A DNA stretch of 64,000 bases from Gammaproteobacteria bacterium (GCA_028279275.1 JANQOB010000009.1:1-64000), one strand, 5' to 3'. Numbered from the stretch's first letter, positions 30,114 to 39,462 are shown. Translations and numbers: made by a program. The notes: generated from the letters alone by a model not told the origin.

Positions 30114-30141
30114 ATGTCTGCAAATGATCGAAGGTAGACAT
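30114..30141 (+). repeat. Short palindrome, divergent copy
   Basis: ATGTCT ... AGACAT with an inner AAATGATCGAAG. It resembles the GTCCGCT...AGCGGAC family but is more divergent than the copies at 30447 and 31734. Confidence 0.4.
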
Positions 30142-30157
30142 AACTTAGGAGTAAAGA

Positions 30158-30451
30158 ATGCCTAATTGCCCATATTGTGATTTCTTAATTACGGGTAAGA
30201 ATGTCACTAATACACTTAGTTTTAAGCCGTATAGCAATTGCCCAAAATGCGACGGGCGTTTCACAGTAGACTCTGCAACTAAACGACGGCAAATAATTGC
30301 TCTTTTTATAACACTCATTTCACTTATATTTACTATAGGATGGTGTTTCTTAAATCAAGAATGGTTGTTACCAAGTGTAATGAGCTATATTGTGCTGATA
30401 GGATTTATTATTTGGGCTAATCGTAAAGTTCGGTATATACCTTTTAAATGA
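30158..30451 (+). CDS. Small zinc-ribbon membrane protein
   Basis: 97 residues. It starts with a zinc-ribbon-like pair of knuckles, CPYC (residues 4-7) and CPKC (about 28-31), followed by two hydrophobic segments (about 46-65 and 70-88) and a basic C-terminus. TAGGAG precedes the ATG. I do not recognise a named family. Proteins with an N-terminal zinc ribbon and membrane helices often have unknown roles. Confidence 0.75.
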   Translation: MPNCPYCDFLITGKNVTNTLSFKPYSNCPKCDGRFTVDSATKRRQIIALFITLISLIFTIGWCFLNQEWLLPSVMSYIVLIGFIIWANRKVRYIPFK

Positions 30452-30476
30452 TCGCTAACGATCCAAAGCGGACATT
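30447..30476 (+). repeat. Short CCGCT/AGCGG-type palindrome
   Basis: AATGATCGCTAACGATCC followed by AAAGCGGACATT. It overlaps the last five bases of the zinc-ribbon gene. Compared with the long form at 17533 it is the same element without the inner hairpins. Confidence 0.55.
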
Positions 30477-30525
30477 ATCGTTTTGTAGTAACTATATGTT
30501 ACTACCCTTAAAATTAGGAGAAACG

Positions 30526-30873
30526 ATGTTAGATAGAAGCTGGAAAATTGAAGATGCACAAAAACCGATAGAAGAGTACACAGATGCATTATCAAACCAT
30601 TCAAAAGAAGCTTTTGAACCACTAGAAAAAGGTAATAAAGCAAAGTTAGTGTTTAGTTTTAAATGCGATGACCCTGAAGTACCAAATTCTGAGGAATTGT
30701 GGGTTGAAATCCTATTAGTACAAAATAATAAATACTTAGGGCAGTTAGAGGATGTTCCAAAATATATTAAAGATTTACAGTCTGGAGAAATAATAGAATT
30801 TGAAGAGCGGCATATCATTGATATAGATAGCTCAAAGCCTTACTTGACAAAAAATATTGTTATTAAAAAATAA
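30526..30873 (+). CDS. DUF2314-like small protein
   Basis: 115 residues from the ATG at 30526, which has AGGAG five bases upstream. An open frame from 30448 exists, but its first codons lie inside the palindromic repeat and have no ribosome-binding site. The core (KLVFSFKCDD, LWVEILLV, YLGQLEDVP, IKDLQSGEIIEFEERHIID) fits the DUF2314 pattern: a Trp-containing strand, a G-x-L-x-x-x-P turn and L-x-x-G-x-x-x-x-F. No signal peptide is visible. Function unknown. Confidence 0.75.
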   Translation: MLDRSWKIEDAQKPIEEYTDALSNHSKEAFEPLEKGNKAKLVFSFKCDDPEVPNSEELWVEILLVQNNKYLGQLEDVPKYIKDLQSGEIIEFEERHIIDIDSSKPYLTKNIVIKK

Positions 30874-30880
30874 AAATTAC

Positions 30881-31000
30881 ATGACCATTGAGTATAAAAT
30901 TATCATTGTAATCTTTATAGCATTGTTCCTTTTATCGTCATGTGTTTTATTATTTTCATCATCTCTAGATTCCTCCATGTTGAGAAAACATAAACGGTAA
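30881..31000 (+). CDS. Possible 39-residue membrane peptide
   Basis: An ATG frame encodes a peptide with one strongly hydrophobic helix (IIIVIFIALFLLSSCVLLF) and a basic tail ending RKHKR. It begins 7 bases after the DUF2314-like gene. There is no good ribosome-binding site. The frame continues after the TAA for 21 more plausible codons (to 31066, FRKVEKINADGHLGEANTF), so it may be a longer gene broken by a nonsense mutation. The rest of the 30874-31193 gap shows nothing else I can name. Confidence 0.4.
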   Translation: MTIEYKIIIVIFIALFLLSSCVLLFSSSLDSSMLRKHKR

Positions 31001-31193
31001 TTTAGGAAGGTTGAGAAGATTAATGCTGACGGGCATTTAGGGGAAGCCAATACATTTATAACTTAGGAGGCTAGCCCGCCAGCAAGATATATTATATTCA
31101 ACATCTATAAAATTTGCTCAGTAGCACATTGGTGTGTACTAGACATAAATTAAGAATATGTTGTTTTTGAAGTATGAGAAAAGTTGAGAATAA

Positions 31194-31409
31194 ATGGTAA
31201 CAATACTGAAACTACTTAGAAAAAAAACAGAAGATATGTCACTTGGAGAGCTTCGGCAGCTTTTGTTACAAACAACCGAGGAGCTAAGTGATTATAGGGA
31301 TTTATATAACAAAGAATACGAACACTCGAATGCACTACAAAATAGAATAAATCGTTTAAAGCAAGCACAAAGGAATGCGAATATGGAGTTTAGAGGGTTG
31401 ATAGAATGA
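31194..31409 (+). CDS. Small coiled-coil protein
   Basis: 71 residues, almost entirely helical and charged. Heptad-like spacing runs from about residue 15 to 65 (LGELRQLLLQTTEELSDY, then ALQNRINRLKQAQ). There is no signal peptide or membrane segment. Its last four bases overlap the next start (ATGA), so the two are probably translated together. I do not recognise the family. Confidence 0.65.
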   Translation: MVTILKLLRKKTEDMSLGELRQLLLQTTEELSDYRDLYNKEYEHSNALQNRINRLKQAQRNANMEFRGLIE

Positions 31410-31693
31410 CTTCTGCAGGCCGAAAACATATTCTTGAATATCTCTGTTTGATTCCCGTAACAGTCCTTGTCGGAATTGAATTATATGTACGCAACTTTGA
31501 TGGATGGGGAGCATGGTCTGCAGCACCTTTGTTTCTAATACCTATAATACTTAGCATCGTTATTTCTGGGATGGCTGTATTTGAGTATTTTATTGAGGCG
31601 CGTGCAGGAATGTTTAGAAAATCATTATTAGTTTCGATATTTATTTCGTTAATTCCTCTTGCTTGGGTATTGATCCGCCGACATATTCTATAA
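31406..31693 (+). CDS. Small membrane protein with three helices
   Basis: 95 residues. Hydrophobic segments lie at about 10-26, 38-60 and 70-90, separated by short charged loops (ELYVRNFDGWG and EARAGMFRK). It overlaps the coiled-coil gene by four bases. No named family recognised. Together the pair could form a small membrane complex, but that is only inferred from overlap. Confidence 0.7.
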   Translation: MTSAGRKHILEYLCLIPVTVLVGIELYVRNFDGWGAWSAAPLFLIPIILSIVISGMAVFEYFIEARAGMFRKSLLVSIFISLIPLAWVLIRRHIL

Positions 31694-31733
31694 TTTCTGG
31701 ATTGATTTATTAGCTATAAATAATGGTAACCAA

Positions 31734-31764
31734 AAATGGCGGCTATTGGCCGAAAGGAGACAAT
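31734..31764 (+). repeat. Short CCGCT/AGCGG-type palindrome
   Basis: AATGGCGGCTATTGGCC followed by GAAAGGAGACAATT. It has the central TATTGGCCGAAAG of the family, but the stem is weakened by changes at the 3' side. It lies between a membrane protein gene and the DUF2490 gene. Confidence 0.5.
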
Positions 31765-31801
31765 TATTGTCAGATTTATGGAAATAAAAATATAGGCCGC
31801 T

Positions 31802-32473
31802 ATGAATTGGTATAGCTTTGAGTGTAATAAACAAAGGCTGCTGCCAATTTTATTTTTGATGTGTTTGCTTCATTCAGAACTTCATGCCGAAGATGATTGG
31901 GGATCATCTCATAATCTTCTTTTGAAAAAGACTATAAACGAAGATTGGTTTTTACTTTCACGCTCCAATCTGGCAACACGCCGGGATAATGAACAGCTTT
32001 TCCTGGGTTATACGGGTGCCAGCATCGGTTATCAAATGAATAAAGACTGGAGCGTTCGCGTCGGATACAGAGTTGCACGGTTTCGAATTGGTGAGGATTG
32101 GCGCACTGAAAGGCGGCCTATGATCGAAGCTTACTATGGCGGTATGTATGATGGCTGGCGATTAAGCAGTCGTTCGCGCATCGAGTTTCGTCAACCGGAT
32201 TGGCGTGAGGATGATGTCCGCCTTCGCCAAGAGTTTACGATCACAGCACCTTTAAAATTCACACCTTTAGAACTAAAGCCCTTCATAGAAAACGAAATAT
32301 TTTACAGCACTCGTAATGATTGGGTTGAAGCCAACTGGGCCACAGCCGGACTTTCTTTTTTCCCGATTGATAATGTAAAGGTTAAAGCAGGCTATCGTCA
32401 TAACCGCATTCGTATTCAAGGGGATTTTATTACGCGTCACACTTTGGTGACAGGTGTGAATATCTTTTTTTAA
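31802..32473 (+). CDS. DUF2490 outer-membrane barrel protein
   Basis: 223 residues with a signal peptide (cleavage near LHAED) and repeated amphipathic strands typical of DUF2490: SRSNLATRRDNEQLFLGYTG, YQMNKDWSVRVGYRV, SSRSRIEFRQ and RLRQEFT. It ends VTGVNIFF with a terminal Phe, a usual outer-membrane insertion signal. The function of the family is not established. The gene is convergent with the hydrolase gene, six bases apart. Confidence 0.85.
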   Translation: MNWYSFECNKQRLLPILFLMCLLHSELHAEDDWGSSHNLLLKKTINEDWFLLSRSNLATRRDNEQLFLGYTGASIGYQMNKDWSVRVGYRVARFRIGEDWRTERRPMIEAYYGGMYDGWRLSSRSRIEFRQPDWREDDVRLRQEFTITAPLKFTPLELKPFIENEIFYSTRNDWVEANWATAGLSFFPIDNVKVKAGYRHNRIRIQGDFITRHTLVTGVNIFF

Positions 32474-32479
32474 CAGAGA

Positions 32480-33625
32480 TTATAATTTTTCAAGTTTGAC
32501 ATTCCTAACTTCTAGCAATGCATTTATCGCGCGTAATGCAACCAACCTGTCTAGTTTTTTTGGGTGCACATCCACATGAGCTAGCCCATCAATAAGAAAT
32601 ATATCAGCCTGATTTTCTGTTACAGCACTAGCCAGTGCAATGCTTTCAGTATAAGGAATAATATTATCATCAGTACCATGCAGTAAAATTAACTGAGCCT
32701 TAAGCTGTGTGAGATCTTTGTTAGAAATATTTAATGCATCCAATTCATTGCGAATGGAGCTAGGCAAATCATGTATAAGTTTTGAGACAAGTTTTGGATC
32801 CTTGTTTTCTAACAACCTTAATATTGTATTTGCTTCAAGGGTTAGACCTGTCACTAGATCATCAATGGCTGCATTTGGATTTTTCATCTTCCGCTGAGCT
32901 ATTTTAAAAAAATTTTCTTTATCCATTGGATCTTTCAAACGATCAACATTGCTCAATACGAATACCCACTTACCATATTGGTTAGGCTCTAAAAACTGCC
33001 ATTCATTTTCGTGTTGATAATATCCTGTAGTAAAAAAAGTGACCACTTGTTCTACGTCATAATATCCTCCTACACTAAATACGAAATTTGCTCTTTCACA
33101 TATATTAGGTTGAAGCGCTGCTAATATTGCAGGCCCAACTGCGTAACTCATTGCAGCAATTCCAACTTGTTTTTGGGCCGGCAATTCAGGTCTTTCAATA
33201 AGATATAAAAAAGCAGCTGCGATAGTTCTACTATCTTCTGCCTGAACTTTAAAATCGCGTAGGTTGGGAATATCTGGTACTAAAACGATAAAACGATTTC
33301 GTGCCAGAGTGTTTGCAAAAGCCACTAGTCGTCTGTCATCCCTGCCATGTTGTGCGACACCCGGTATCAACACGATACCGGCTAATGGTGTTTCACTAGG
33401 TTGGTACAAATCACCCTGATAGTCGATCCCCAAAATTTCATAATTAATAGGCGTCCACTTCGGTTTAGTTGTACGCTTTTTAAGACGGCTATCTTTGTCA
33501 CCCGCAGCTAAATCTTCAAGAAACAACACAGCATCACTGTCCCCTAGCCATACACAAGCGGATTCTATACTAAGAACTACACATAACAGTGAGAGGATAA
33601 ATACGAAATGTTTATTGGTTGTCAT
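32480..33625 (-). CDS. Exported alpha/beta-hydrolase
   Basis: 381 residues with an N-terminal hydrophobic signal (FVFILSLLCVVLSIESAC). The Cys would be lipidated only under a relaxed lipobox, so periplasmic or lipoprotein location is open. The hydrolase core has LIPGVAQHGRDDRR (oxyanion region), a nucleophile elbow AAMSYAVG (variant of G-x-S-x-G), an acid in LLHGTDDNIIPY and a His in DGLAHVDVHP. An insert of about 100 residues lies between Ser and Asp. Substrate unknown. Confidence 0.8.
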   Translation of the reverse strand: MTTNKHFVFILSLLCVVLSIESACVWLGDSDAVLFLEDLAAGDKDSRLKKRTTKPKWTPINYEILGIDYQGDLYQPSETPLAGIVLIPGVAQHGRDDRRLVAFANTLARNRFIVLVPDIPNLRDFKVQAEDSRTIAAAFLYLIERPELPAQKQVGIAAMSYAVGPAILAALQPNICERANFVFSVGGYYDVEQVVTFFTTGYYQHENEWQFLEPNQYGKWVFVLSNVDRLKDPMDKENFFKIAQRKMKNPNAAIDDLVTGLTLEANTILRLLENKDPKLVSKLIHDLPSSIRNELDALNISNKDLTQLKAQLILLHGTDDNIIPYTESIALASAVTENQADIFLIDGLAHVDVHPKKLDRLVALRAINALLEVRNVKLEKL

Positions 33626-33783
33626 TGTATATTTAAACCAAGTAAGTATATTTCATGAGGGATTGTGGTTTGTGTTTCGAATAAAGATATTCTTTTTATT
33701 TAAAACCAGCAATATTTCATTGATAGTTTTAACCATTTTCTTGGTTTGCGTCATTTTTTATTAATAAACTATACAAATATCCT

Positions 33784-33805
33784 CTTTCGGCCAATAGCGG
33801 GTATT
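33784..33805 (-). repeat. Short palindrome family, partial copy
   Basis: Read on the minus strand it is AATACCCGCTATTGGCCGAAAG, broken here for length as AATACCCGCTATT then GGCCGAAAG. It has the left half and loop of the family and lacks the right arm. Confidence 0.45.
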
Positions 33806-33851
33806 TTAATCTCTCAACAATTACTCCTCTAGGCTTTGATTTCTGGATATT

Positions 33852-33865
33852 CTGATTTAGATCAA
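33852..33865 (+). promoter_or_regulatory. FNR/Anr-like site before the nitroreductase gene
   Basis: CTGAT-TTAG-ATCAA matches the FNR/Anr consensus TTGAT-N4-ATCAA with one mismatch. A possible -10 (TAAGTA, 33884-33889) lies at the spacing of a class II FNR promoter. The rest of the 318-base gap 33626-33943 is AT-rich and, apart from the partial palindrome at 33784, shows nothing else. Confidence 0.4.
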
Positions 33866-33943
33866 AAGTCCTAACTACTTTCTTAAGTAGACTGCTTGGC
33901 ATTTAGCAATTATTGAGTGCGCAGAGACTTCGAGAAAACTTTA

Positions 33944-35044
33944 ATGATAACTAGAAGAGAATTTGTAATTGGGGCTTCATCCTTTGCTTTAGCCCCTGTA
34001 TTAACTTTGGCTAATAACCAAAGTGATCTCTCATATGATGATTTAGTTTCCCAAACTTATAAGCACCATCAACAGCTAATAACAAAACATTCAGATATTT
34101 TACGTGAGTTGGTACGTTATGGGACCATGGCTGCAAATAGTCACAACACTCAACCTTGGAAATTTAAATTAACTGATCATGAAATACATATTCTCCCTGA
34201 CTTCAGTCGCCGATGTCCCGCAGTTGATCCTGATGATCATCATCTATATGCAAGTTTAGGATGTGCTGCAGAAAATATATTGATTGCAGCTAATGCATTT
34301 GGATTGCATGGTGATTTGATAATTCAAGAAGAACACGAATCAACTATTATCATCTCACTCGATAAATCAAAAGAACATACAACTTCTGCATATGAAGCGA
34401 TTCCTAAGAGACAATGTACACGTGCTCCATTTAATGGGAAACAGGTTTCAAGCTCAGTCTTAAATCAAATCGCTACCTATGCAAATTCTTCAGATATTGA
34501 CATTCATCTTTTAACTACAAATAAGTCAAAAAAAGTCATTACTGATTATGTTGTTGAAGGGAATAGTATTCAAATGGATGACAAGGCGTTTGTAGAGGAA
34601 CTTCAGGATTGGATACGATTCAGCGAAGCTGATGCTCTAGAATTTAGAGATGGCTTAACATATCGATCGACCGGAACCCCATCAGTTCCAAATTGGATCG
34701 GCAATCTTCTGTTTAAATTGATGTACAGAAAAAATAATGAAAACGATAAGTATCGAGAGCAAATTGCTAGTTCTGCTGGAATTATAGTGTTTAGCTGTAC
34801 GAATCAAACCAAACCTGATTGGGTAAACGCAGGACGTGCATATCAACGCTTTGCACTGCTATCAACTGCTAATGGAATTAGGCACTCATTCATTAATCAA
34901 CCAGTCGAAGTGCCTGAATTACGCCCCCAATTAGCTAACTATTTAGAGCTAGGAGATAAACTTCCAGATTTAATTATTAGGTTTGGATATGGTGATCCAA
35001 CACCTCGAACGCTACGCAGACCGATTGATCAAGTCTTAATTTAA
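33944..35044 (+). CDS. Acg-like nitroreductase-family protein with Tat signal
   Basis: 366 residues from the ATG at 33944. A GTG at 33917 in the same frame is less likely because the later start gives a clean twin-arginine signal (TRREFVIGASSFALAP). The nitroreductase/FMN fold appears twice as in Acg-type proteins: RYGTMAANSHNTQPWKF (about 60-80), RRCPAVDPDDHHLYASLGCAAENIL, and near the C-terminus GRAYQRFALLSTANGIRHSF and LIIRFGYGDPTPRTLRR. Mycobacterial Acg is hypoxia-induced and lacks ordinary nitroreductase activity; the reaction here is unknown. An FNR-like site lies upstream. The ABC exporter genes follow after 25 bases. Confidence 0.83.
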   Translation: MITRREFVIGASSFALAPVLTLANNQSDLSYDDLVSQTYKHHQQLITKHSDILRELVRYGTMAANSHNTQPWKFKLTDHEIHILPDFSRRCPAVDPDDHHLYASLGCAAENILIAANAFGLHGDLIIQEEHESTIIISLDKSKEHTTSAYEAIPKRQCTRAPFNGKQVSSSVLNQIATYANSSDIDIHLLTTNKSKKVITDYVVEGNSIQMDDKAFVEELQDWIRFSEADALEFRDGLTYRSTGTPSVPNWIGNLLFKLMYRKNNENDKYREQIASSAGIIVFSCTNQTKPDWVNAGRAYQRFALLSTANGIRHSFINQPVEVPELRPQLANYLELGDKLPDLIIRFGYGDPTPRTLRRPIDQVLI

Positions 35045-35069
35045 GAAACTGGCGCTCAATTAATTAAAG

Positions 35070-35816
35070 ATGAAATTTAACAACAATAACGAATCGAGCA
35101 ATCGTGAAAATTCACAGACTACACTCAGTACAAAAGCTTTAAGTAAAATTTATCAAACTGGGGACGTAAAAGTACATGCATTACATGATGTGGATCTTTC
35201 ATTATATGAATCTGAATTAGTTGTTTTGCTTGGCGCATCTGGAAGTGGAAAATCTACTCTTGTAAACATTATAGGTGGATTAGATATACCTACATCAGGC
35301 CAAGTATTTTTTTATGAGGATGAATTAACCGCTTATAACGATCACCAGCTCACTATGTTTCGTCGCGAAAATGTGGGTTTTGTATTTCAATTTTATAATT
35401 TAATACCAAGTTTAACTGCTTTGGAAAATGTTTCACTTGTAACAGAAATTTCTAAAAACCCCATGCAACCTGAAGAAGCGCTATCGATTGTAGGACTAAC
35501 CGAAAGAATAAATCATTTTCCCGCTCAATTATCTGGGGGCGAACAACAACGAGTTGCAATCGCACGTGCGATTGCCAAGCGTCCTTCAATTTTACTATGC
35601 GATGAACCCACTGGTGCGCTAGATAGCAAAACTGGAGTTTTAGTTCTTGATGCAATTGAGCGAGTCAATCAAGAACTGGGCACAACAACCGTACTGATTA
35701 CACATAATGCTGTCATATCAGACATGGCGGATCGTGTAATCACACTAGCAGACGGAGAAATTGTTTCAATTGATAAAAATGCACATCGGAGCAAACCTCA
35801 AGAGTTAAGTTGGTAA
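35070..35816 (+). CDS. ABC transporter ATPase (MacB/LolD type)
   Basis: 248 residues. Walker A is GASGSGKST, the signature is [14 protein letters not shown] and Walker B is [27 protein letters not shown] is typical of the MacB/LolD/FtsE subfamily, which works with FtsX-type permeases. It carries an N-terminal extension of about 20 residues. Its stop codon overlaps the permease start by one base (TAATG), so the two are translationally coupled. Confidence 0.93.
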   Translation: MKFNNNNESSNRENSQTTLSTKALSKIYQTGDVKVHALHDVDLSLYESELVVLLGASGSGKSTLVNIIGGLDIPTSGQVFFYEDELTAYNDHQLTMFRRENVGFVFQFYNLIPSLTALENVSLVTEISKNPMQPEEALSIVGLTERINHFPAQLSGGEQQRVAIARAIAKRPSILLCDEPTGALDSKTGVLVLDAIERVNQELGTTTVLITHNAVISDMADRVITLADGEIVSIDKNAHRSKPQELSW

Positions 35817-38179
35817 TGCAAGTTCTAAACTATAAATTAATGCGTGATTTATGGCGTCTGCGTGGACAAGTGCTGGCAATAAGCTTAGTGATAGCTTCAG
35901 GTGTTGCAATGTTAGTCATGTCACTTAGCACTGTTGAATCACTAAGTCTTACAGCGAATACATATTATGATCGTTATCGCTTTGCAGATGTGTTTTCTAG
36001 TTTAGAGCGAGCACCATTAAGGTTGAAAAACCGTATTGCAGATATACCTGGTGTTCAATCTTTACAAACACGTATTGTAAAAGTTGCAGTACTCGATATA
36101 GAAGGATTTGAAGAACCAGTTATTGGTCAATTGGTGTCTATTCCTGAAAAAGGAGAGCCACTTTTAAATCGTCTCGCATTGAGAGAAGGTCGATTCGTAT
36201 CAGCCAGTCGAGTAAACGAGGTGGTACTAAGCGAACCATTTGCTGATGCGCATCAATTACAGATTGGAGATCAACTTAAAGCAATCATAAATGGTAATAA
36301 ACGCACACTCGATATTGTTGGTATTGCTCTAGCGCCTGAATTTGTCTACGCCATTGGGCCAGGTGCGCTTATGCCCGATGAAAAACGCTTTGGGATCTTA
36401 TGGATGGGTCGCAAAGCCTTGGCATCTGCTTATGATCTTGATGGTGCGTTTAATGATGTTTCACTATCTTTGCTTGTAAATACCGAGCCTAATTTTGTAA
36501 TAAAACGATTAGATCAATTAACTAAAGATTATGGTGGTATAGGCGCAATAGCTCGTAAAGATCAAATTTCTAATTGGTTTTTAATGAATGAAATTGATCA
36601 GTTACGCACTATGAGCGTTTTACTACCCAGTATATTTTTAACGGTAGCGGCTTTTCTGACACAAATGGTGCTATCAAGACTAATTGCAACAGAGCGTAGC
36701 GAAATTGGATTATTTAAAGCATTTGGATATACGCGTTTACAGGTTGCATGGCATTATGCCAAATTAGTCATAGTTATTTCGGTAATTGGTATATTATTAG
36801 GCTGGGTTGTAGGAACTTGGTTAGGTAGATACCAAACTGAGTTATTTGCTGAATTATATCGTTTTCCGTTTCTCTATTTTAGACCAAGCATCGCTACTTT
36901 TGCGATAAGTGCTTTGGTTACTATAGCTGCTGCTCTATTTGGTTCAATGCGAGCAGTCTATAGTGCCGCAACACTTCCACCTGCAACAGCAATGATACCT
37001 CCCTCTCCACCAATTTATAAAAGAAGTAAAAATATTTTTACGCAAGTATTTTCGTGGCTTGACCAACCAACTCGTATCATTTTTAGGCAAATTTCTCGAT
37101 GGCCTATTCGTTCATCTTTAACAAGTATTGGTGTTGCATTTGCTATTGCGGTTCTAGTAATGGCTTTACAATGGTTTGATGCTATAGATGAAATTATCAA
37201 AGTATATTTTTTTGACGCACAACATCAAGATGTAACTGTTGGGTTAACTCATGCACAAAATAACGATATTGTAAATGAACTCCGGCACCTACCAGGGGTT
37301 TTGAATGTAGAACCATCACGAATTGTGAATACAGAATTTCATGTAAGTAATCGAACACACCGTGGGAGCATACAAGGGGTTCTATCTAATACAGTATTAA
37401 CTCCTGTACACGACATCAATAGAAGTGAATTACCAATTAATTCAGGTGGCCTGTATTTGGGGAGCATGCTAGCTGAAAAACTACGAGTTAAAGCTGGTGA
37501 TTTTGTTCGTGTAAAAATTCTAGATGATCGAAGACCCGAACTTCATATTCCCGTAGCCGATATTTTTGAAACCTATATAGGCATGCCTGCGTATATAAAC
37601 ATACATACGTTAAATAGATATATGAATGAAGGTAAACAAGTCGATTTTTTAAATTTACTTGTTGATGAGAATTACGAGTCGGAATTGTTTGCTGAGCTTA
37701 AAGAGCTTCCAGATGTATCTGCTGTAGCTTTACGAAAAGCGGCTTTAAAAAAATTTAACGATACTATTGCGGAAATGCTTATTATTTATGTCACATTATT
37801 TTCAGGTTTTGGATGCGCATTAGCATTTGGATTAGTTTATAACAGCACTCGTATAACATTATCAGAACGGGGACGAGAATTAGCAACTTTGCGTGTATTA
37901 GGATTCACAAGAGCAGAAATATCATACATCTTATTAGGAGAAGTAGGTTTATTGATTGCATTAAGCCTTCCCATTGGATGTCTGTTTGGTTATAGCCTTG
38001 CGTGGTTCATGGTAAATGCATTTGAATCAGAATTATATCGAATGGCATTAGTAATTGATTCATCAACATATGGTATGGCTGTCATAATAGCCTTAATTGC
38101 AACAGCTGTTTCAGCATTTTTAGTCAGGAAAAAACTTGATCGACTAGATTTAATCAAAGTTCTAAAAACCAGAGAGTAA
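35816..38179 (+). CDS. FtsX/MacB-type ABC permease
   Basis: 787 residues from the ATG overlapping the ATPase stop. Two FtsX-like units are present. After TM1 (about 20-40) comes a large periplasmic MacB-PCD-type domain, then three helices (about 265-400), then a second unit with a further periplasmic domain (about 460-640) and three helices near the C-terminus (650-775). ATERSEIGLFKAFGYTRLQV and SERGRELATLRVLGFTRAEI are the paired coupling-helix motifs. It probably acts with the ATPase and the HlyD-like protein as an export or mechanotransmission system, not as a channel. Confidence 0.9.
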   Translation: MQVLNYKLMRDLWRLRGQVLAISLVIASGVAMLVMSLSTVESLSLTANTYYDRYRFADVFSSLERAPLRLKNRIADIPGVQSLQTRIVKVAVLDIEGFEEPVIGQLVSIPEKGEPLLNRLALREGRFVSASRVNEVVLSEPFADAHQLQIGDQLKAIINGNKRTLDIVGIALAPEFVYAIGPGALMPDEKRFGILWMGRKALASAYDLDGAFNDVSLSLLVNTEPNFVIKRLDQLTKDYGGIGAIARKDQISNWFLMNEIDQLRTMSVLLPSIFLTVAAFLTQMVLSRLIATERSEIGLFKAFGYTRLQVAWHYAKLVIVISVIGILLGWVVGTWLGRYQTELFAELYRFPFLYFRPSIATFAISALVTIAAALFGSMRAVYSAATLPPATAMIPPSPPIYKRSKNIFTQVFSWLDQPTRIIFRQISRWPIRSSLTSIGVAFAIAVLVMALQWFDAIDEIIKVYFFDAQHQDVTVGLTHAQNNDIVNELRHLPGVLNVEPSRIVNTEFHVSNRTHRGSIQGVLSNTVLTPVHDINRSELPINSGGLYLGSMLAEKLRVKAGDFVRVKILDDRRPELHIPVADIFETYIGMPAYINIHTLNRYMNEGKQVDFLNLLVDENYESELFAELKELPDVSAVALRKAALKKFNDTIAEMLIIYVTLFSGFGCALAFGLVYNSTRITLSERGRELATLRVLGFTRAEISYILLGEVGLLIALSLPIGCLFGYSLAWFMVNAFESELYRMALVIDSSTYGMAVIIALIATAVSAFLVRKKLDRLDLIKVLKTRE

Positions 38180-38197
38180 ACATAGAAGAGGCATGAA

Positions 38198-39412
38198 GTG
38201 AATATTAATTCAAAATGGAGACGTAGTATTTTTTGGTTAATAATTCTTTTATTAATCATTACAGGTTTAATCTTTGCGTTTCGCCCACAAGCTATAGCTG
38301 TTGATTTTGTAAAAGTAAAAAGTGGCTCTTTAGTAGTAACAGTAGAAGAAGAAGGTGAAACAAGAATTAAAGATGTTTATGTTTTATCCGCTCCTGTTAC
38401 AGGTCGTATGTTACGTATTGATGCAGAAGTTGGTGATGAAGTAGCGGCTGCGGAGACCTTAATTGCACAAATTAAACCAATTGATCCAGAGTTTCTAGAT
38501 GTGCGTAGTGAAGAGGAGTCGCGAGCAGCAGTGAAAACCGCTGAAGCATCGCTAAAACTAGCAGAGGCACAATTAGTAGAAGCTGAGTCGGAATTTGAGT
38601 TTGCAACCAGCGAATTGGATAGAGCTAAAAAATTAATACAGAAACAAGTCATTCCAGAACGTGAAATGGATAATGCAAAAAGAGAATTTAAATCCAAAAG
38701 AGCTGGCGTGAATACAGCTAAGGCAGCACTGCGTGCGCGTCAATTTGAACTAGCACAAGCACGCGCACACTTGGTATCACCTGCTGATTTACAAACAAAT
38801 GATGCTGACTGTCAATGTATAACTATACTCTCACCCATAACAGGTAAAATATTACAAGTTTTGAATGAGAGCGAAGGTGTTATATCAATGGGGACACCGT
38901 TGGTTGAAATTGGCGATCCTTTGGATTTAGAAATTGTTGTAGATTTTTTATCTACAGATGCAGTAAAAATCAAACCTGGACAACGTGTAATAATTGATGA
39001 GTGGGGTGGAAGTGATAATTTACAAGGTATCGTACGTAAGATAGAGCCTTTTGGTTTTACTAAAACGTCGGCGCTTGGTATTGATGAACAAAGGGTAAAT
39101 GTAATAATAGATTTGAATGATAATATTGAGAAATGGCAAAGACTAGGCCATGGCTATCAAATAGAGGCAAGTGTCGTTCTCTGGGAAAATGATGAATCGT
39201 TAAAAGTGCCATTAACCGCATTATTTAGAGATAATGAAAAATGGGCAGTTTTTATAGAACAAGAAAATTACGCAAAACTACAACACGTTCAAGTTGGACA
39301 ACGCAATACACTTGAAGCCGAGATTACAGAAGGTTTATCAGTAGGAGATCAAGTAATTTTGCACCCTAGCAATCAGATAGCTGATGGAGTGAGAATCAAA
39401 GAACGTTCATAG
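38198..39412 (+). CDS. HlyD/MacA-like periplasmic adaptor
   Basis: 404 residues from a GTG at 38198 with AGAGG upstream. One N-terminal membrane anchor (about 12-28) is followed by a biotinyl-lipoyl half (APVTGRMLRIDAEVGDEV), a long coiled-coil hairpin (about 105-190, rich in Ala, Glu and Lys), the second lipoyl half (ILSPITGKILQVLNESEGVI) and beta-barrel domains. It is the adaptor that bridges the FtsX permease to an outer-membrane partner. No TolC-like gene is present in the window. Confidence 0.9.
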   Translation: MNINSKWRRSIFWLIILLLIITGLIFAFRPQAIAVDFVKVKSGSLVVTVEEEGETRIKDVYVLSAPVTGRMLRIDAEVGDEVAAAETLIAQIKPIDPEFLDVRSEEESRAAVKTAEASLKLAEAQLVEAESEFEFATSELDRAKKLIQKQVIPEREMDNAKREFKSKRAGVNTAKAALRARQFELAQARAHLVSPADLQTNDADCQCITILSPITGKILQVLNESEGVISMGTPLVEIGDPLDLEIVVDFLSTDAVKIKPGQRVIIDEWGGSDNLQGIVRKIEPFGFTKTSALGIDEQRVNVIIDLNDNIEKWQRLGHGYQIEASVVLWENDESLKVPLTALFRDNEKWAVFIEQENYAKLQHVQVGQRNTLEAEITEGLSVGDQVILHPSNQIADGVRIKERS

Positions 39413-39462
39413 AAAGTTAGGGTACTAGTTAGATAATTTACTTTTTTTGAAGATGAATAATT

